From Veillonellaceae bacterium UBA5809 (GTDB lineage: Bacteria; Bacillota; Negativicutes; Veillonellales; Dialisteraceae), in contig DIDD01000103.1 of the NCBI GenBank assembly GCA_002417965.1, positions 1-5,009 of the forward strand: a stretch of 5,009 bases of DNA. The letters are read 5' to 3'. Shown here one piece after another: positions 1 through 5,009 of the stretch. Every line of letters starts with the position of its first letter. The first letter of the stretch is position 1. The notes under the pieces were generated by a model. It was given only the letters and a program-made list of their open reading frames with translations. It was not told the DNA's origin and did not search any database. Both the position numbers and the translations under genes were made by a program.

Positions 1-2
1 GA

Positions 3-563
3 GTCCATTATGAAGCAGGGTGGAAGAAAAATATAGGAAATCAGTCATGGAGGCTGGCTGTATATCATTATTTGATCAAGGACAGCATTGATGCCAACAC
101 AACGAATTATCCGACAATTACTTATACTAATGAAGATATTCGGAATACAGGGGCAGAATTGACATGGACTGTACAGCGCAGTGAAAATTTTTCTTTTTAT
201 ACGGGGATCTCTTACAGCCATCCGGAAAAGCAGGAAACAGATAAGAAGGGGGTGAAGGGGCAATGGCACGATTATTATGGAAAAATTCAATATAACGTGG
301 GCTCCGTCTGGAAGTCCGGAAAATTAACCACGGCGGCTAATTTGAGTTTCCTGGGGAAAAGAATCCGCGATGCGGCTCCTTATAAAAGTTTTAAACCACA
401 GTTATTTACCGATATTAATCTTTCCTATGCGCCTAACCGGGAAGGACGTTTTTTCCTGAATGTTGACAATATTTTAGACCGGCAGGATATTATTTCCACT
501 TCATCATCTACATTTTACAGCCTTGGAAGAAATTTCATGGCAGGCTATGAATACAAATTTTAA
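3..563 (+). CDS. TonB-dependent outer-membrane receptor, C-terminal part (5' end outside window)
   Basis: The frame is open from the left edge, so this is the last 186 residues of a longer protein; a TTG at 72 is only an internal codon. The product would be the end of a TonB-dependent receptor barrel, which imports iron complexes, cobalamin or similar ligands across the outer membrane using TonB energy. What is seen: alternating polar/aromatic beta-strand pattern (NTGAELTWTVQRS, FSFYTGISYSH), a strand followed by VDNILDRQD, which matches the VxNLfDrxY signature near the end of these receptors, and a final strand SLGRNFMAGYEYKF ending in phenylalanine, the usual sorting signal for BAM-assembled barrels. 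The plug domain and TonB box lie outside the window, so the ligand cannot be inferred. It converges on the clc gene, with a shared terminator just after the stop. The family call is firm; substrate unknown. Confidence 0.88.
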   Translation, partial: VHYEAGWKKNIGNQSWRLAVYHYLIKDSIDANTTNYPTITYTNEDIRNTGAELTWTVQRSENFSFYTGISYSHPEKQETDKKGVKGQWHDYYGKIQYNVGSVWKSGKLTTAANLSFLGKRIRDAAPYKSFKPQLFTDINLSYAPNREGRFFLNVDNILDRQDIISTSSSTFYSLGRNFMAGYEYKF

Positions 564-580
564 AGGCAATAAATAAAAAA

Positions 581-621
581 CCGGCCTTCAGGAATTCCAA
601 TTCCAAAAGGTCGGATTTTTT
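581..621. terminator. Bidirectional Rho-independent terminator between convergent genes
   Basis: The outer stem CCGGCCTT (581-588) pairs with AAGGTCGG (607-614), 8 pairs with one G-U. A nested stem GGAAT/ATTCC (591-595/600-604) closes a 4-nt loop. Reading rightward, the stem is followed by T at 616-621. Reading leftward, the run of A at 575-580 gives a T tract directly after the stem. It can therefore stop both the TonB-receptor transcript and the clc transcript. The minus-strand clc stop codon (588-590) and last codons lie inside the hairpin. Confidence 0.85.
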
Positions 622-1838
622 CTCTGCAGGGCATATAGGCACTGGTTGAAATTGACTGCTTTTGCCACGACGCATACGGTAAAAAACCAGGGCATGTAAT
701 CCCATCCAAACAGCTCCAGACCGAAACAGACCGGAGCCAGCAGCGTGTTGGTGGCTCCGGTGAATACGCCGATGGCGCCGCAGGCCGCCATAAATGACGG
801 GGGAAGGCCGGTTAAGGGGGAGATGAGAACTCCCAGTGAAGCGCCTATGCAGAGAACAGGCATCAATTCTCCGCCCTGGAACCCTCCGGCTCTGGTCACG
901 AGAGTCATGACATATTTGCATATCCAGTCGGAGGAATAAATCATTCCTCCCGTAAAGGCAGCTGTCATCAGTGAAAGAGAAAGCCCTGAATAACGGCCGC
1001 TGTGAAGGAGAAGGGAAAGAATGGCTACAGCTGCGCCGCACACCGCAATGCGGCGGTACGGATCAGGAAAGAAATAGGTCAGACACTGTCTTGTGCGGGC
1101 CATGGACCAGGCGAAACTTCCGCCGACTGTGCCAAAAAGGATACCGCAGGCAGCCAGAATAAAAATAACTCCTATGTGAACAGGGATGATCTCATGCTGT
1201 ACCAGGGCCAGCCGCGGCATCCCCAGCTCGGAAGCGGTGAAGTAGGCGCTCCATGAAGCGGCCAGTGCGGGGAAAAAGGCATCATTTTCGAACCGTCCGA
1301 ACGCCAGTATTTCCATGGCAAAAAACACCGCGGCCACCGGAGTCTGGAAAAGACCTCCAAATCCTGCAGCCATGCCTGCGATTAGCAGGATATGCATGGT
1401 ACGGCGTCCGCGGATAAATTTTCTCATATGACTGGCTAAAACAGCACCTATAGGAATGGCAACGCCAATACGTCCCGCACTGCCTCCGAAGAAGTGCGTC
1501 AGCCAAGTGGCGCCCATGCAGAAGGGAATGGTCCGCCAGGGCAGAGGTTCTTTTTGCCCAAAGGCAGCCCGGAAAACGTTATTCATTGCGTAAAAACAGT
1601 TTCCGCCCCATTTTCGGTAAGTGCCAATAATTATTATTCCAGCCAGCGGCAAAAGAGGAATTGTCAGAAAAGGATAGAGGCTGCGGTAGGCATCTAAATG
1701 GAGCAGCGTGATTCCAAATAGAGAATCGAGGATGCCTGTGGCAATTCCCACGGCGGCAGAAGAAAGAAAAAGAAGGAAAAAACTTTGGATCTTCCCAAGA
1801 AGGAGGCGGGTACGCTGTTTCCTGATCAGGGGCTCCAT
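588..1838 (-). CDS. CLC-family anion channel/transporter, CLC-F-like branch, gating Glu replaced by Ile
   Basis: Encodes a 416-residue, very hydrophobic inner-membrane protein of the voltage-gated chloride channel (CLC) family. Motifs in order: GGN (78-80) where GSGIP is usual and GNG is seen in fluoride-type CLCs; THFFGGSAGRIGV (114-126), matching the THLFGGSxGREG block of CLC-F proteins; GLFQTPVAAVFFAME (162-176), the pore-helix region; GGFQGGELMP (318-327), matching GGFKGGEVTP of CLC-F; and GLELFG (373-378). The gating glutamate of GREG is Ile124, and the residue after Glu176, where proton-coupled CLCs often carry the internal glutamate, is also Ile. By family knowledge, loss of the gating Glu uncouples anion from proton flow, so a passive channel is more likely than an antiporter; this is inference. 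An upstream in-frame ATG at 1896-1898 would overlap the previous gene by 58 bases; I prefer the ATG at 1836-1838, which has AGGTGA 10 nt upstream. Ion selectivity (fluoride or chloride) is not shown. Confidence 0.87.
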   Translation of the reverse strand: MEPLIRKQRTRLLLGKIQSFFLLFLSSAAVGIATGILDSLFGITLLHLDAYRSLYPFLTIPLLPLAGIIIIGTYRKWGGNCFYAMNNVFRAAFGQKEPLPWRTIPFCMGATWLTHFFGGSAGRIGVAIPIGAVLASHMRKFIRGRRTMHILLIAGMAAGFGGLFQTPVAAVFFAMEILAFGRFENDAFFPALAASWSAYFTASELGMPRLALVQHEIIPVHIGVIFILAACGILFGTVGGSFAWSMARTRQCLTYFFPDPYRRIAVCGAAVAILSLLLHSGRYSGLSLSLMTAAFTGGMIYSSDWICKYVMTLVTRAGGFQGGELMPVLCIGASLGVLISPLTGLPPSFMAACGAIGVFTGATNTLLAPVCFGLELFGWDYMPWFFTVCVVAKAVNFNQCLYALQRKNPTFWNWNS

Positions 1839-1840
1839 GA

Positions 1841-2470
1841 TTAAATTTTCACCTGATAGGTCAGGATGGCATCCACATGGGTGATTCCTTTTTCCCATTC
1901 TTTCAGAGCCCCTTCTATATCCGCTTTATAAAAATCGTCAGTAATTGATTTCAAATTAATCTGTATATTAAGGAAGGAGGCCCTCATGCTTGCCTGGGCC
2001 AGCTGCAGGGCAATGACAGCATCTGTAATGGCATTGCGGTTTCCTTTAATTAAGATGGTTGTAAAGAGTTCCAGCAGATCATTCATGGTGTCGGCCATTT
2101 GGTAAGGGGCTTCAATCGCTTTTTTCAGGGCTGTCTGCACTACAATTTTACGGGATTCTTTTTCGGAATCTGTTTCCTTCGGAAGACGGATGGCTTCCAT
2201 TAAAAAAAGAAAGTTCCTGGCATCTTCATCTATCAGATCCAGCATGATAGCCTGACCGCTTCTGCACAGTTCTTTCCATTCTGCGGCTTCAGAGGCTACA
2301 TCTTTATAATTTTTATTGCTTAGTGTCAGACTGCAGACCATTTCGGCCAGTGCGCAGGCCTGTGCACCTGTCAGTCCTGCGGCGGCACCGCCGCCGGGTG
2401 CAGGAGATCCATCGCCCATTTTGTCTAAAAATTCGTGAATCGGGCGGTCCTTCCATTGCTGTGATGTCAT
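1841..2470 (-). CDS. fchA: Methenyltetrahydrofolate cyclohydrolase / formimidoyl-THF cyclodeaminase-like protein
   Basis: A 209-residue cytosolic protein made of the FTCD_C (formiminotransferase-cyclodeaminase C-terminal) domain alone. The signature is near the N-terminus: GDGSPAPGGGAAAGLTGA (19-36), the family's PxPGGG(S/A)xxA glycine-rich block, followed by a helix with LAEMVCSLT (41-49). The rest is predicted helical, as in this all-alpha dimerising fold, and the length matches stand-alone FchA proteins (about 210 residues). Members convert 5-formimino-THF to 5,10-methenyl-THF plus ammonia, or hydrolyse 5,10-methenyl-THF to 10-formyl-THF; the sequence does not tell which one operates here. 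There is no hut or folate gene beside it in the window. The ATG at 2470 has AGAGGGAGG on the minus strand with its GGGAGG core (2480-2485) 9 nt upstream. It is the first gene of a two-gene operon with clc, 2 nt apart. The family is secure, the exact reaction less so. Confidence 0.88.
   Translation of the reverse strand: MTSQQWKDRPIHEFLDKMGDGSPAPGGGAAAGLTGAQACALAEMVCSLTLSNKNYKDVASEAAEWKELCRSGQAIMLDLIDEDARNFLFLMEAIRLPKETDSEKESRKIVVQTALKKAIEAPYQMADTMNDLLELFTTILIKGNRNAITDAVIALQLAQASMRASFLNIQINLKSITDDFYKADIEGALKEWEKGITHVDAILTYQVKI
1849..1854 (-). promoter_or_regulatory. Ribosome binding site that fixes the clc start
   Basis: On the minus strand this reads AGGTGA, ending 10 nt before the ATG at 1838. 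It sits inside the last codons of the upstream cyclohydrolase gene, whose stop is 1841-1843. Ribosomes finishing that gene therefore end next to the clc start, which suggests translational coupling. It favours the 416-residue product over the longer overlapping version. Confidence 0.6.
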
Positions 2471-2500
2471 TATACCGTGCCTCCCTCTATTACTGATTGT

Positions 2501-2506
2501 ATTTTA
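2501..2506 (-). promoter_or_regulatory. Candidate extended -10 promoter for the fchA-clc operon
   Basis: On the minus strand this reads TGCTAAAAT, i.e. a TAAAAT -10 box preceded by the extended TGn motif. The region 17-18 nt upstream is only T-rich (TTTTTC), so the -35 is weak. Initiation would fall near 2494, giving a leader of roughly 24 nt that carries the GGGAGG ribosome binding site. Identified by eye only. Confidence 0.4.
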
Positions 2507-2593
2507 GCATAGAATAAGAGCAGGAAAAAAGGAATAGCCTATATTTTAATCAGTGAATTTTCAAATTTATGAATGATTCTAAAAATCGATGTA

Positions 2594-2621
2594 TTTATAT
2601 AATGCAATGGCATAGCATCAA
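2594..2621 (-). promoter_or_regulatory. Alternative minus-strand promoter for fchA-clc
   Basis: On the minus strand TTGATG (2616-2621) is followed after 16 nt by TATAAA (2594-2599), 4/6 and 5/6 matches to the sigma-70 consensus. It lies back-to-back with the plus-strand promoter at 2626-2654, so the palindrome there is about 25 bp upstream of this -35. The AT-rich setting makes a chance match quite possible. Confidence 0.3.
2598..2603 (+). promoter_or_regulatory. Isolated perfect -10 box, possible second plus-strand promoter
   Basis: TATAAT occurs exactly here, but the positions 16-18 nt upstream (around GATTCT) do not resemble TTGACA. If used, transcription would start near 2610 and the palindrome at 2646-2671 would be transcribed as a hairpin. 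It is weaker than the neighbouring promoter at 2626-2654. Confidence 0.22.
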
Positions 2622-2625
2622 AGTG

Positions 2626-2654
2626 TTGACAAGTTAAAGTTCAAGAATTATGAT
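2626..2654 (+). promoter_or_regulatory. Near-consensus sigma-70 promoter for the leader and binding-protein operon
   Basis: A perfect TTGACA (2626-2631) is separated by the ideal 17 bp from TATGAT (2649-2654, 5/6). The predicted start is near 2661. The first product would be a leader running into the terminator at 2697-2729, then, on read-through, the substrate-binding protein gene starting at 2841. This is the strongest promoter visible in the window. Confidence 0.7.
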
Positions 2655-2671
2655 ATGAATATATCATAATT
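2646..2671 (+). promoter_or_regulatory. Palindromic operator candidate covering the -10 and start site
   Basis: AATTATGATAT (2646-2656) and its exact reverse complement ATATCATAATT (2661-2671) flank a 4-nt spacer GAAT. The 11-bp perfect arms enclose the whole -10 box and the predicted start nucleotide, the classic position for a repressor site. The sequence does not fit the Fur 7-1-7 arrangement, the FNR TTGAT-N4-ATCAA site or both halves of an ARG box, so the regulator is unknown. Because the predicted start lies at the right arm, the palindrome would act as DNA rather than as an RNA hairpin. Confidence 0.6.
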
Positions 2672-2729
2672 GCAGAAAGTAAAAGCACAAAGAAGTGCAC
2701 CCGGCCCGAAAGGGCTGCGGTGCTTTTTT
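2661..2729 (+). ncRNA. Putative short terminated leader RNA or small RNA
   Basis: The segment is bounded by the predicted start of the TTGACA/TATGAT promoter and the T tract of the terminator. It is about 69 nt long, with no ribosome binding site followed by a credible reading frame. It could be a premature-termination product of the binding-protein operon or an independent small RNA. I recognise no known riboswitch, T-box or sRNA family. The ends are predictions from promoter spacing and the terminator. Confidence 0.35.
2697..2729 (+). terminator. Strong Rho-independent terminator inside the 5' leader (attenuator or end of a small RNA)
   Basis: The stem is GCAC-C-CG-GCCC (2697-2707), a GAAA tetraloop (2708-2711), then GGGC-TG-C-G-GTGC (2712-2723) with one bulged C (2718) and one G-U pair. 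It is followed by six T (2724-2729). No plus-strand gene lies upstream within the window's divergent gap, so it would end a transcript of about 70 nt starting near 2661. An upstream AAAAGCAC (2681-2688) can pair instead with GTGCTTTT (2720-2727), or GCAC (2685-2688) with GTGC (2695-2698), which gives mutually exclusive folds. Confidence 0.75.
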
Positions 2730-2782
2730 GTTATCCGAGAGGAAATGCTGTTCTGCTGCAGGTATGAAAGGTAAAAAGGGTT

Positions 2783-2801
2783 TTGCCAGAATGTCTGGCA
2801 G
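2783..2801 (+). promoter_or_regulatory. Small hairpin in the leader between terminator and start codon
   Basis: TGCCAGA (2784-2790) and TCTGGCA (2794-2800) are perfect complements around a 3-nt loop ATG, with a possible flanking T-G pair. A second weaker stem, TGTCA (2804-2808) with TGACA (2817-2821), follows before the ribosome binding site. There is no T tract, so these are not terminators. They may shape the leader mRNA or protect it after read-through, or may be a small DNA-binding site. Confidence 0.35.
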
Positions 2802-2827
2802 CATGTCAGAGGTGATTGACAGAGAAA

Positions 2828-2834
2828 GGGAGGG
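2828..2834 (+). promoter_or_regulatory. Ribosome binding site that decides the start of the first binding protein
   Basis: GGGAGGG follows AAA here. An ATG at 2835 directly abuts it and cannot use it. The ATG at 2841 is 6 nt downstream and the ATG at 2844 is 9 nt downstream, so one of those two is the real start; they differ by a single methionine. Confidence 0.65.
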
Positions 2835-2840
2835 ATGTAC

Positions 2841-4013
2841 ATGATGAGACGCCGGAGTGCGGCAGCCTGCCTGGCCGGCGCGGCTTTAGTATCGGCGCTT
2901 GCCGGCTGCGCCTCAGAGAATAAGACGGCTCAGTCCAATCTGATTGTAATCGGGGCCAACCTGGAAATGACAGGGTCCAATGCATCTTTCGGCACATCTT
3001 CGCTGAACGGCATTCATATGGCGGTGGAGGATGCCAATATCAAGGGAGGCATCTTAGGGAAAAAAGTGCAGGTTGTCGGTGTGGATAACCGGAGTGAGGT
3101 GGCCGGATCGGCGGATGCACTGGCCAAGCTGGTTACAGCCGGAGCCGTAGGTGTTATCGGACCGGATACCAGTTCCAATGTAATTGCACTGGCGCCGCTG
3201 GTGTCGTCCGATAAAATTCCGCTGATTACACCGAGCGGCACCAATCCGTCGATTACAGTAGATCCTTCAACGGGCAAAACGAGAGAGTTTATTTTCAGAG
3301 CCTGTTTTACGGATCCTTATCAGGGGCGGATTATGGCTGATTTTGCAGCTGACCGCCTGAAAGCCAAAAAGGCAGCAGTTCTGGTTGATAATTCCAGTGA
3401 CTATTCCATGGGACTGGCAGATTTTTTTACCCAGCAGTTTGAGCGTAAAGGCGGCGCTGTCTCAGGACGTGAAGCGTATATGGCCAAGGATGTGGATTTC
3501 AAACCGATTCTGACCAAAATTCTTGCACAAAATCCGGATATTATTTTCATTCCCGGCTATTATCAGGAAGTGGGGCTGATTATCCGTCAGGCCAGGGAGA
3601 TGGGAGCTTCCATGCCGATTCTGGGAGGTGACGGATGGGACAGTGACAAGCTGGTGGAAATTGCTTCACCGCAGAATCTTCAGAATACCTATTTCTGCAA
3701 TCATTATTCTCAGGATGACAATAATCCTGCACTGCAGGAATTTATTAGAAAGTATGAAGCCCGGTATGGATATAAACCTGATTCTTTTGCCGTTACCGCT
3801 TATGATTCTGCGAATTTGATGATGGAAGCCATAGAGCGTGCGGGATCTACAAAAGCTGAAGCCGTTTCAGGAGAATTGACTAAAATAAGGGATTTCCCCG
3901 GGATCAGCGGACAGATTACGATTGATGACAAGCATAATACAGTGTCATCCGGTATTATTATGAAATTTTCCGGCGGTAAACGGGAGTTCGTAGAACGTAT
4001 TGATCCGGTATGA
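2841..4013 (+). CDS. LivK/LivJ-type ABC transporter substrate-binding lipoprotein
   Basis: A 390-residue type I periplasmic binding protein (Peripla_BP_6, branched-chain amino acid family) that captures a ligand for an ABC importer. The N-terminus has positive charges (MMRRR), a hydrophobic stretch and a lipobox LAGC with the lipidated cysteine at residue 23. The mature part begins IVIGANLEMTGSNASFG (36-51), the family's opening strand. GPDTSSN (107-113) and IPLITPSGTNPSIT (126-139) match the LivJ segments that bind the amino-acid backbone. NSSDYSMGLADFF (184-196), PGYYQEVGLIIRQAREMG (238-255) and GGDGWDS (262-268) form the second lobe. Length and ending are normal, with no damage. The start at 2841 (or 2844) is chosen by the ribosome binding site. 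It lies 52 bp before a close paralogue, with no terminator between. An amino-acid or similar small ligand is likely; which one cannot be told. Confidence 0.92.
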   Translation: MMRRRSAAACLAGAALVSALAGCASENKTAQSNLIVIGANLEMTGSNASFGTSSLNGIHMAVEDANIKGGILGKKVQVVGVDNRSEVAGSADALAKLVTAGAVGVIGPDTSSNVIALAPLVSSDKIPLITPSGTNPSITVDPSTGKTREFIFRACFTDPYQGRIMADFAADRLKAKKAAVLVDNSSDYSMGLADFFTQQFERKGGAVSGREAYMAKDVDFKPILTKILAQNPDIIFIPGYYQEVGLIIRQAREMGASMPILGGDGWDSDKLVEIASPQNLQNTYFCNHYSQDDNNPALQEFIRKYEARYGYKPDSFAVTAYDSANLMMEAIERAGSTKAEAVSGELTKIRDFPGISGQITIDDKHNTVSSGIIMKFSGGKREFVERIDPV

Positions 4014-4065
4014 TTCAGTACGGATCTGCAGAGCGCAGCCCGATGTATAACAAGGAGGAGTTTCT

Positions 4066-5009
4066 ATGAAAAACCTGTCTAAAAAAATACTTATTGCTTC
4101 GTTGGCCGCCGTTACGGCAGCCAGTGTTTTGGCCGGATGCGGGGGAGAAAAAGGCGGATCAGGATCCGCTAAAGGGGACACCATCAAAATAGGCACGGAT
4201 CTTGAAATGACCGGCAATCAGGCGGCTTATGGAATGGATGCACTCCATGGGGCGCAGCTGGCGGTTGAGGAAATCAACAAAGCCGGCGGCGTTCTCGGGA
4301 AAAAGCTGGAATTGGTTTCTCTGGATAATAAGTCGGAGCCTTCGGAAGCAGCTTCGGCGGCGCAGAAGCTGGTCGATGAGGGCGTTGTTGCCATGGTGGC
4401 GCCGAATATGAGCTCGAATGCACTGGCTGCCGTACCGATTACAGGAGGCGCTAAAATCCCCAGTATTTCCCCGGGAGCCACAAATCCCAAGGTTACAGTG
4501 GATGATAAAACGGGAAAAACACGTCCTTATTCTTTCCGGGCCTGTTTCATTGATCCCTATCAGGGCGAGGTTATGGCTAATTTTGCGGCCAAGAAGCTCA
4601 ATGTAAAAAAAGCAGCGATTTTGATTGATAATTCTTCCGATTATTCTAAAGGCCTGGCCAAATATTTTGAAGAAAATTTCACGAAGCTCGGCGGACAGGT
4701 AGTGGGAACAGAAGCGTATCTCCAGAAGGATACTGACTTCAATGCGACGCTTACAAAAATCAAGGCATTGAATCCTGATTTTATATATGTGCCCGGTTAT
4801 TATCAGGAAGTGGGACTGATTGTGAAGCAGGCCCGTGAGATGGGAATTACGGTTCCCTTTGCCGGCGGCGACGGATGGGATTCCCAGACACTGGCGCAGA
4901 TTGCAGGTGCTGATGCGCTGAATAATACCTATTATACTAATCACTATGCAGTACAGCAGGATAATAAAAAGGTCATGGACTTTGTCAATGCCTATAAAAC
5001 AAAATTCAA
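4066..5009 (+). CDS. LivK/LivJ-type ABC transporter substrate-binding lipoprotein, paralogue (3' end outside window)
   Basis: The frame is open from ATG 4066 to the right edge, giving 314 residues of an expected ~385. AAGGAGG (4052-4058) lies 7 nt before the ATG, an excellent ribosome binding site. A lipoprotein signal (MKNLSKKILIASLAA...) ends in lipobox LAGC with Cys25, followed by a Gly/Ser-rich linker. The mature domain repeats the same landmarks as the gene before it: IKIGTDLEMTGNQAAYG (40-56), APNMSSN (112-118), IPSISPGATNPKVT (131-144), FRACFIDPYQGE (157-168), PGYYQEVGLIVKQAREMG (243-260) and GGDGWDS (267-273). Hand alignment over the second lobe gives about 90 identities in about 155 residues. 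The IPSISPGAT block is closer to the LivJ consensus (MISPGAT) than in the first copy, so ligands may differ. Permease and ATPase genes would be expected further right. The family call is firm; the ligand is unknown. Confidence 0.92.
   Translation, partial: MKNLSKKILIASLAAVTAASVLAGCGGEKGGSGSAKGDTIKIGTDLEMTGNQAAYGMDALHGAQLAVEEINKAGGVLGKKLELVSLDNKSEPSEAASAAQKLVDEGVVAMVAPNMSSNALAAVPITGGAKIPSISPGATNPKVTVDDKTGKTRPYSFRACFIDPYQGEVMANFAAKKLNVKKAAILIDNSSDYSKGLAKYFEENFTKLGGQVVGTEAYLQKDTDFNATLTKIKALNPDFIYVPGYYQEVGLIVKQAREMGITVPFAGGDGWDSQTLAQIAGADALNNTYYTNHYAVQQDNKKVMDFVNAYKTKF

Noticed and set aside
535..1041. Minus-strand 168-codon frame overlapping the end of clc.
   Set aside because: It lies within clc in another frame and shows low-complexity Arg/Ser/His composition; clc has strong motif support.
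1839..1898. Longer clc reading frame starting at 1898 (436 residues).
   Set aside because: It would overlap fchA by 58 bases, its extra 20 residues are not CLC-like, and the ATG at 1838 has AGGTGA at good spacing.
2385..2425. Minus-strand GGCGATGG...CTCC resembling the start of a fluoride riboswitch, tempting next to a CLC-F-like gene.
   Set aside because: It lies inside the fchA coding sequence and encodes the conserved GDGSPAPGGG motif; the needed pseudoknot elements were not found.
2654..2670. ARG-box-like half site TATGAAT within the palindrome.
   Set aside because: Only the left half fits; the right half lacks ATTCA, and the true symmetry centre differs.
2745..2774. Nine-codon frame (MLFCCRYER) after the leader terminator, a possible leader peptide.
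   Set aside because: The purine-rich stretch is too close to the ATG for a proper ribosome binding site, there is no run of a single regulatory amino acid, and it lies after rather than before the terminator.
4014..4065. Possible terminator between the two binding-protein genes (CTGC/GCAG).
   Set aside because: The stem is only 4 bp with no T tract, so the genes are more likely co-transcribed.
4159..4944. Long minus-strand open frame of 261 codons opposite the second binding protein.
   Set aside because: Shadow frame: the plus strand encodes a clear lipoprotein with family motifs throughout, and the antisense translation is rich in Arg/Ile/Cys with no recognisable domain.

Overview
The window looks like a chromosomal segment of a diderm Firmicute, most likely class Negativicutes (Veillonella/Dialister/Megasphaera-like). 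Two things point this way. The left edge holds the C-terminal half of a TonB-dependent outer-membrane receptor, which requires an outer membrane. The other genes have strong Firmicute-type ribosome binding sites and product types common in amino-acid-fermenting anaerobes: a stand-alone FTCD_C cyclohydrolase and tandem LivK-type lipoproteins. The genus cannot be fixed from the sequence alone.

Layout from left to right: (1) 3-563, plus strand, the end of a TonB-dependent receptor. (2) 581-621, a two-way terminator between convergent genes; its hairpin also encodes the last codons of the next gene. (3) 588-1838, minus strand, a CLC-family anion transport protein of the fluoride-type (CLC-F-like) branch that lacks the gating glutamate. 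(4) 1841-2470, minus strand, a methenyl-THF cyclohydrolase / formimidoyl-THF cyclodeaminase-like protein, transcribed first and only 2 nt from the clc gene. (5) 2471-2840, a divergent intergenic region with candidate promoters both ways, an 11-bp-arm perfect palindrome over the -10 of a near-consensus plus-strand promoter, a strong plus-strand terminator that follows no plus-strand gene, and a small hairpin. (6) 2841-4013 and (7) 4066-end, plus strand, two paralogous branched-chain-amino-acid-type ABC substrate-binding lipoproteins in tandem, the second cut by the window edge.

The minus-strand pair forms a tight two-gene operon. The plus-strand pair is probably the start of a Liv-type amino-acid uptake operon whose permease and ATPase genes, if linked, lie to the right. 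I see no CRISPR array, insertion sequence, tRNA, rRNA or obvious new multi-gene system. The parts most worth a second look are the regulated, apparently attenuated leader upstream of the binding-protein genes and the CLC-F-like protein with isoleucine at the gate position.
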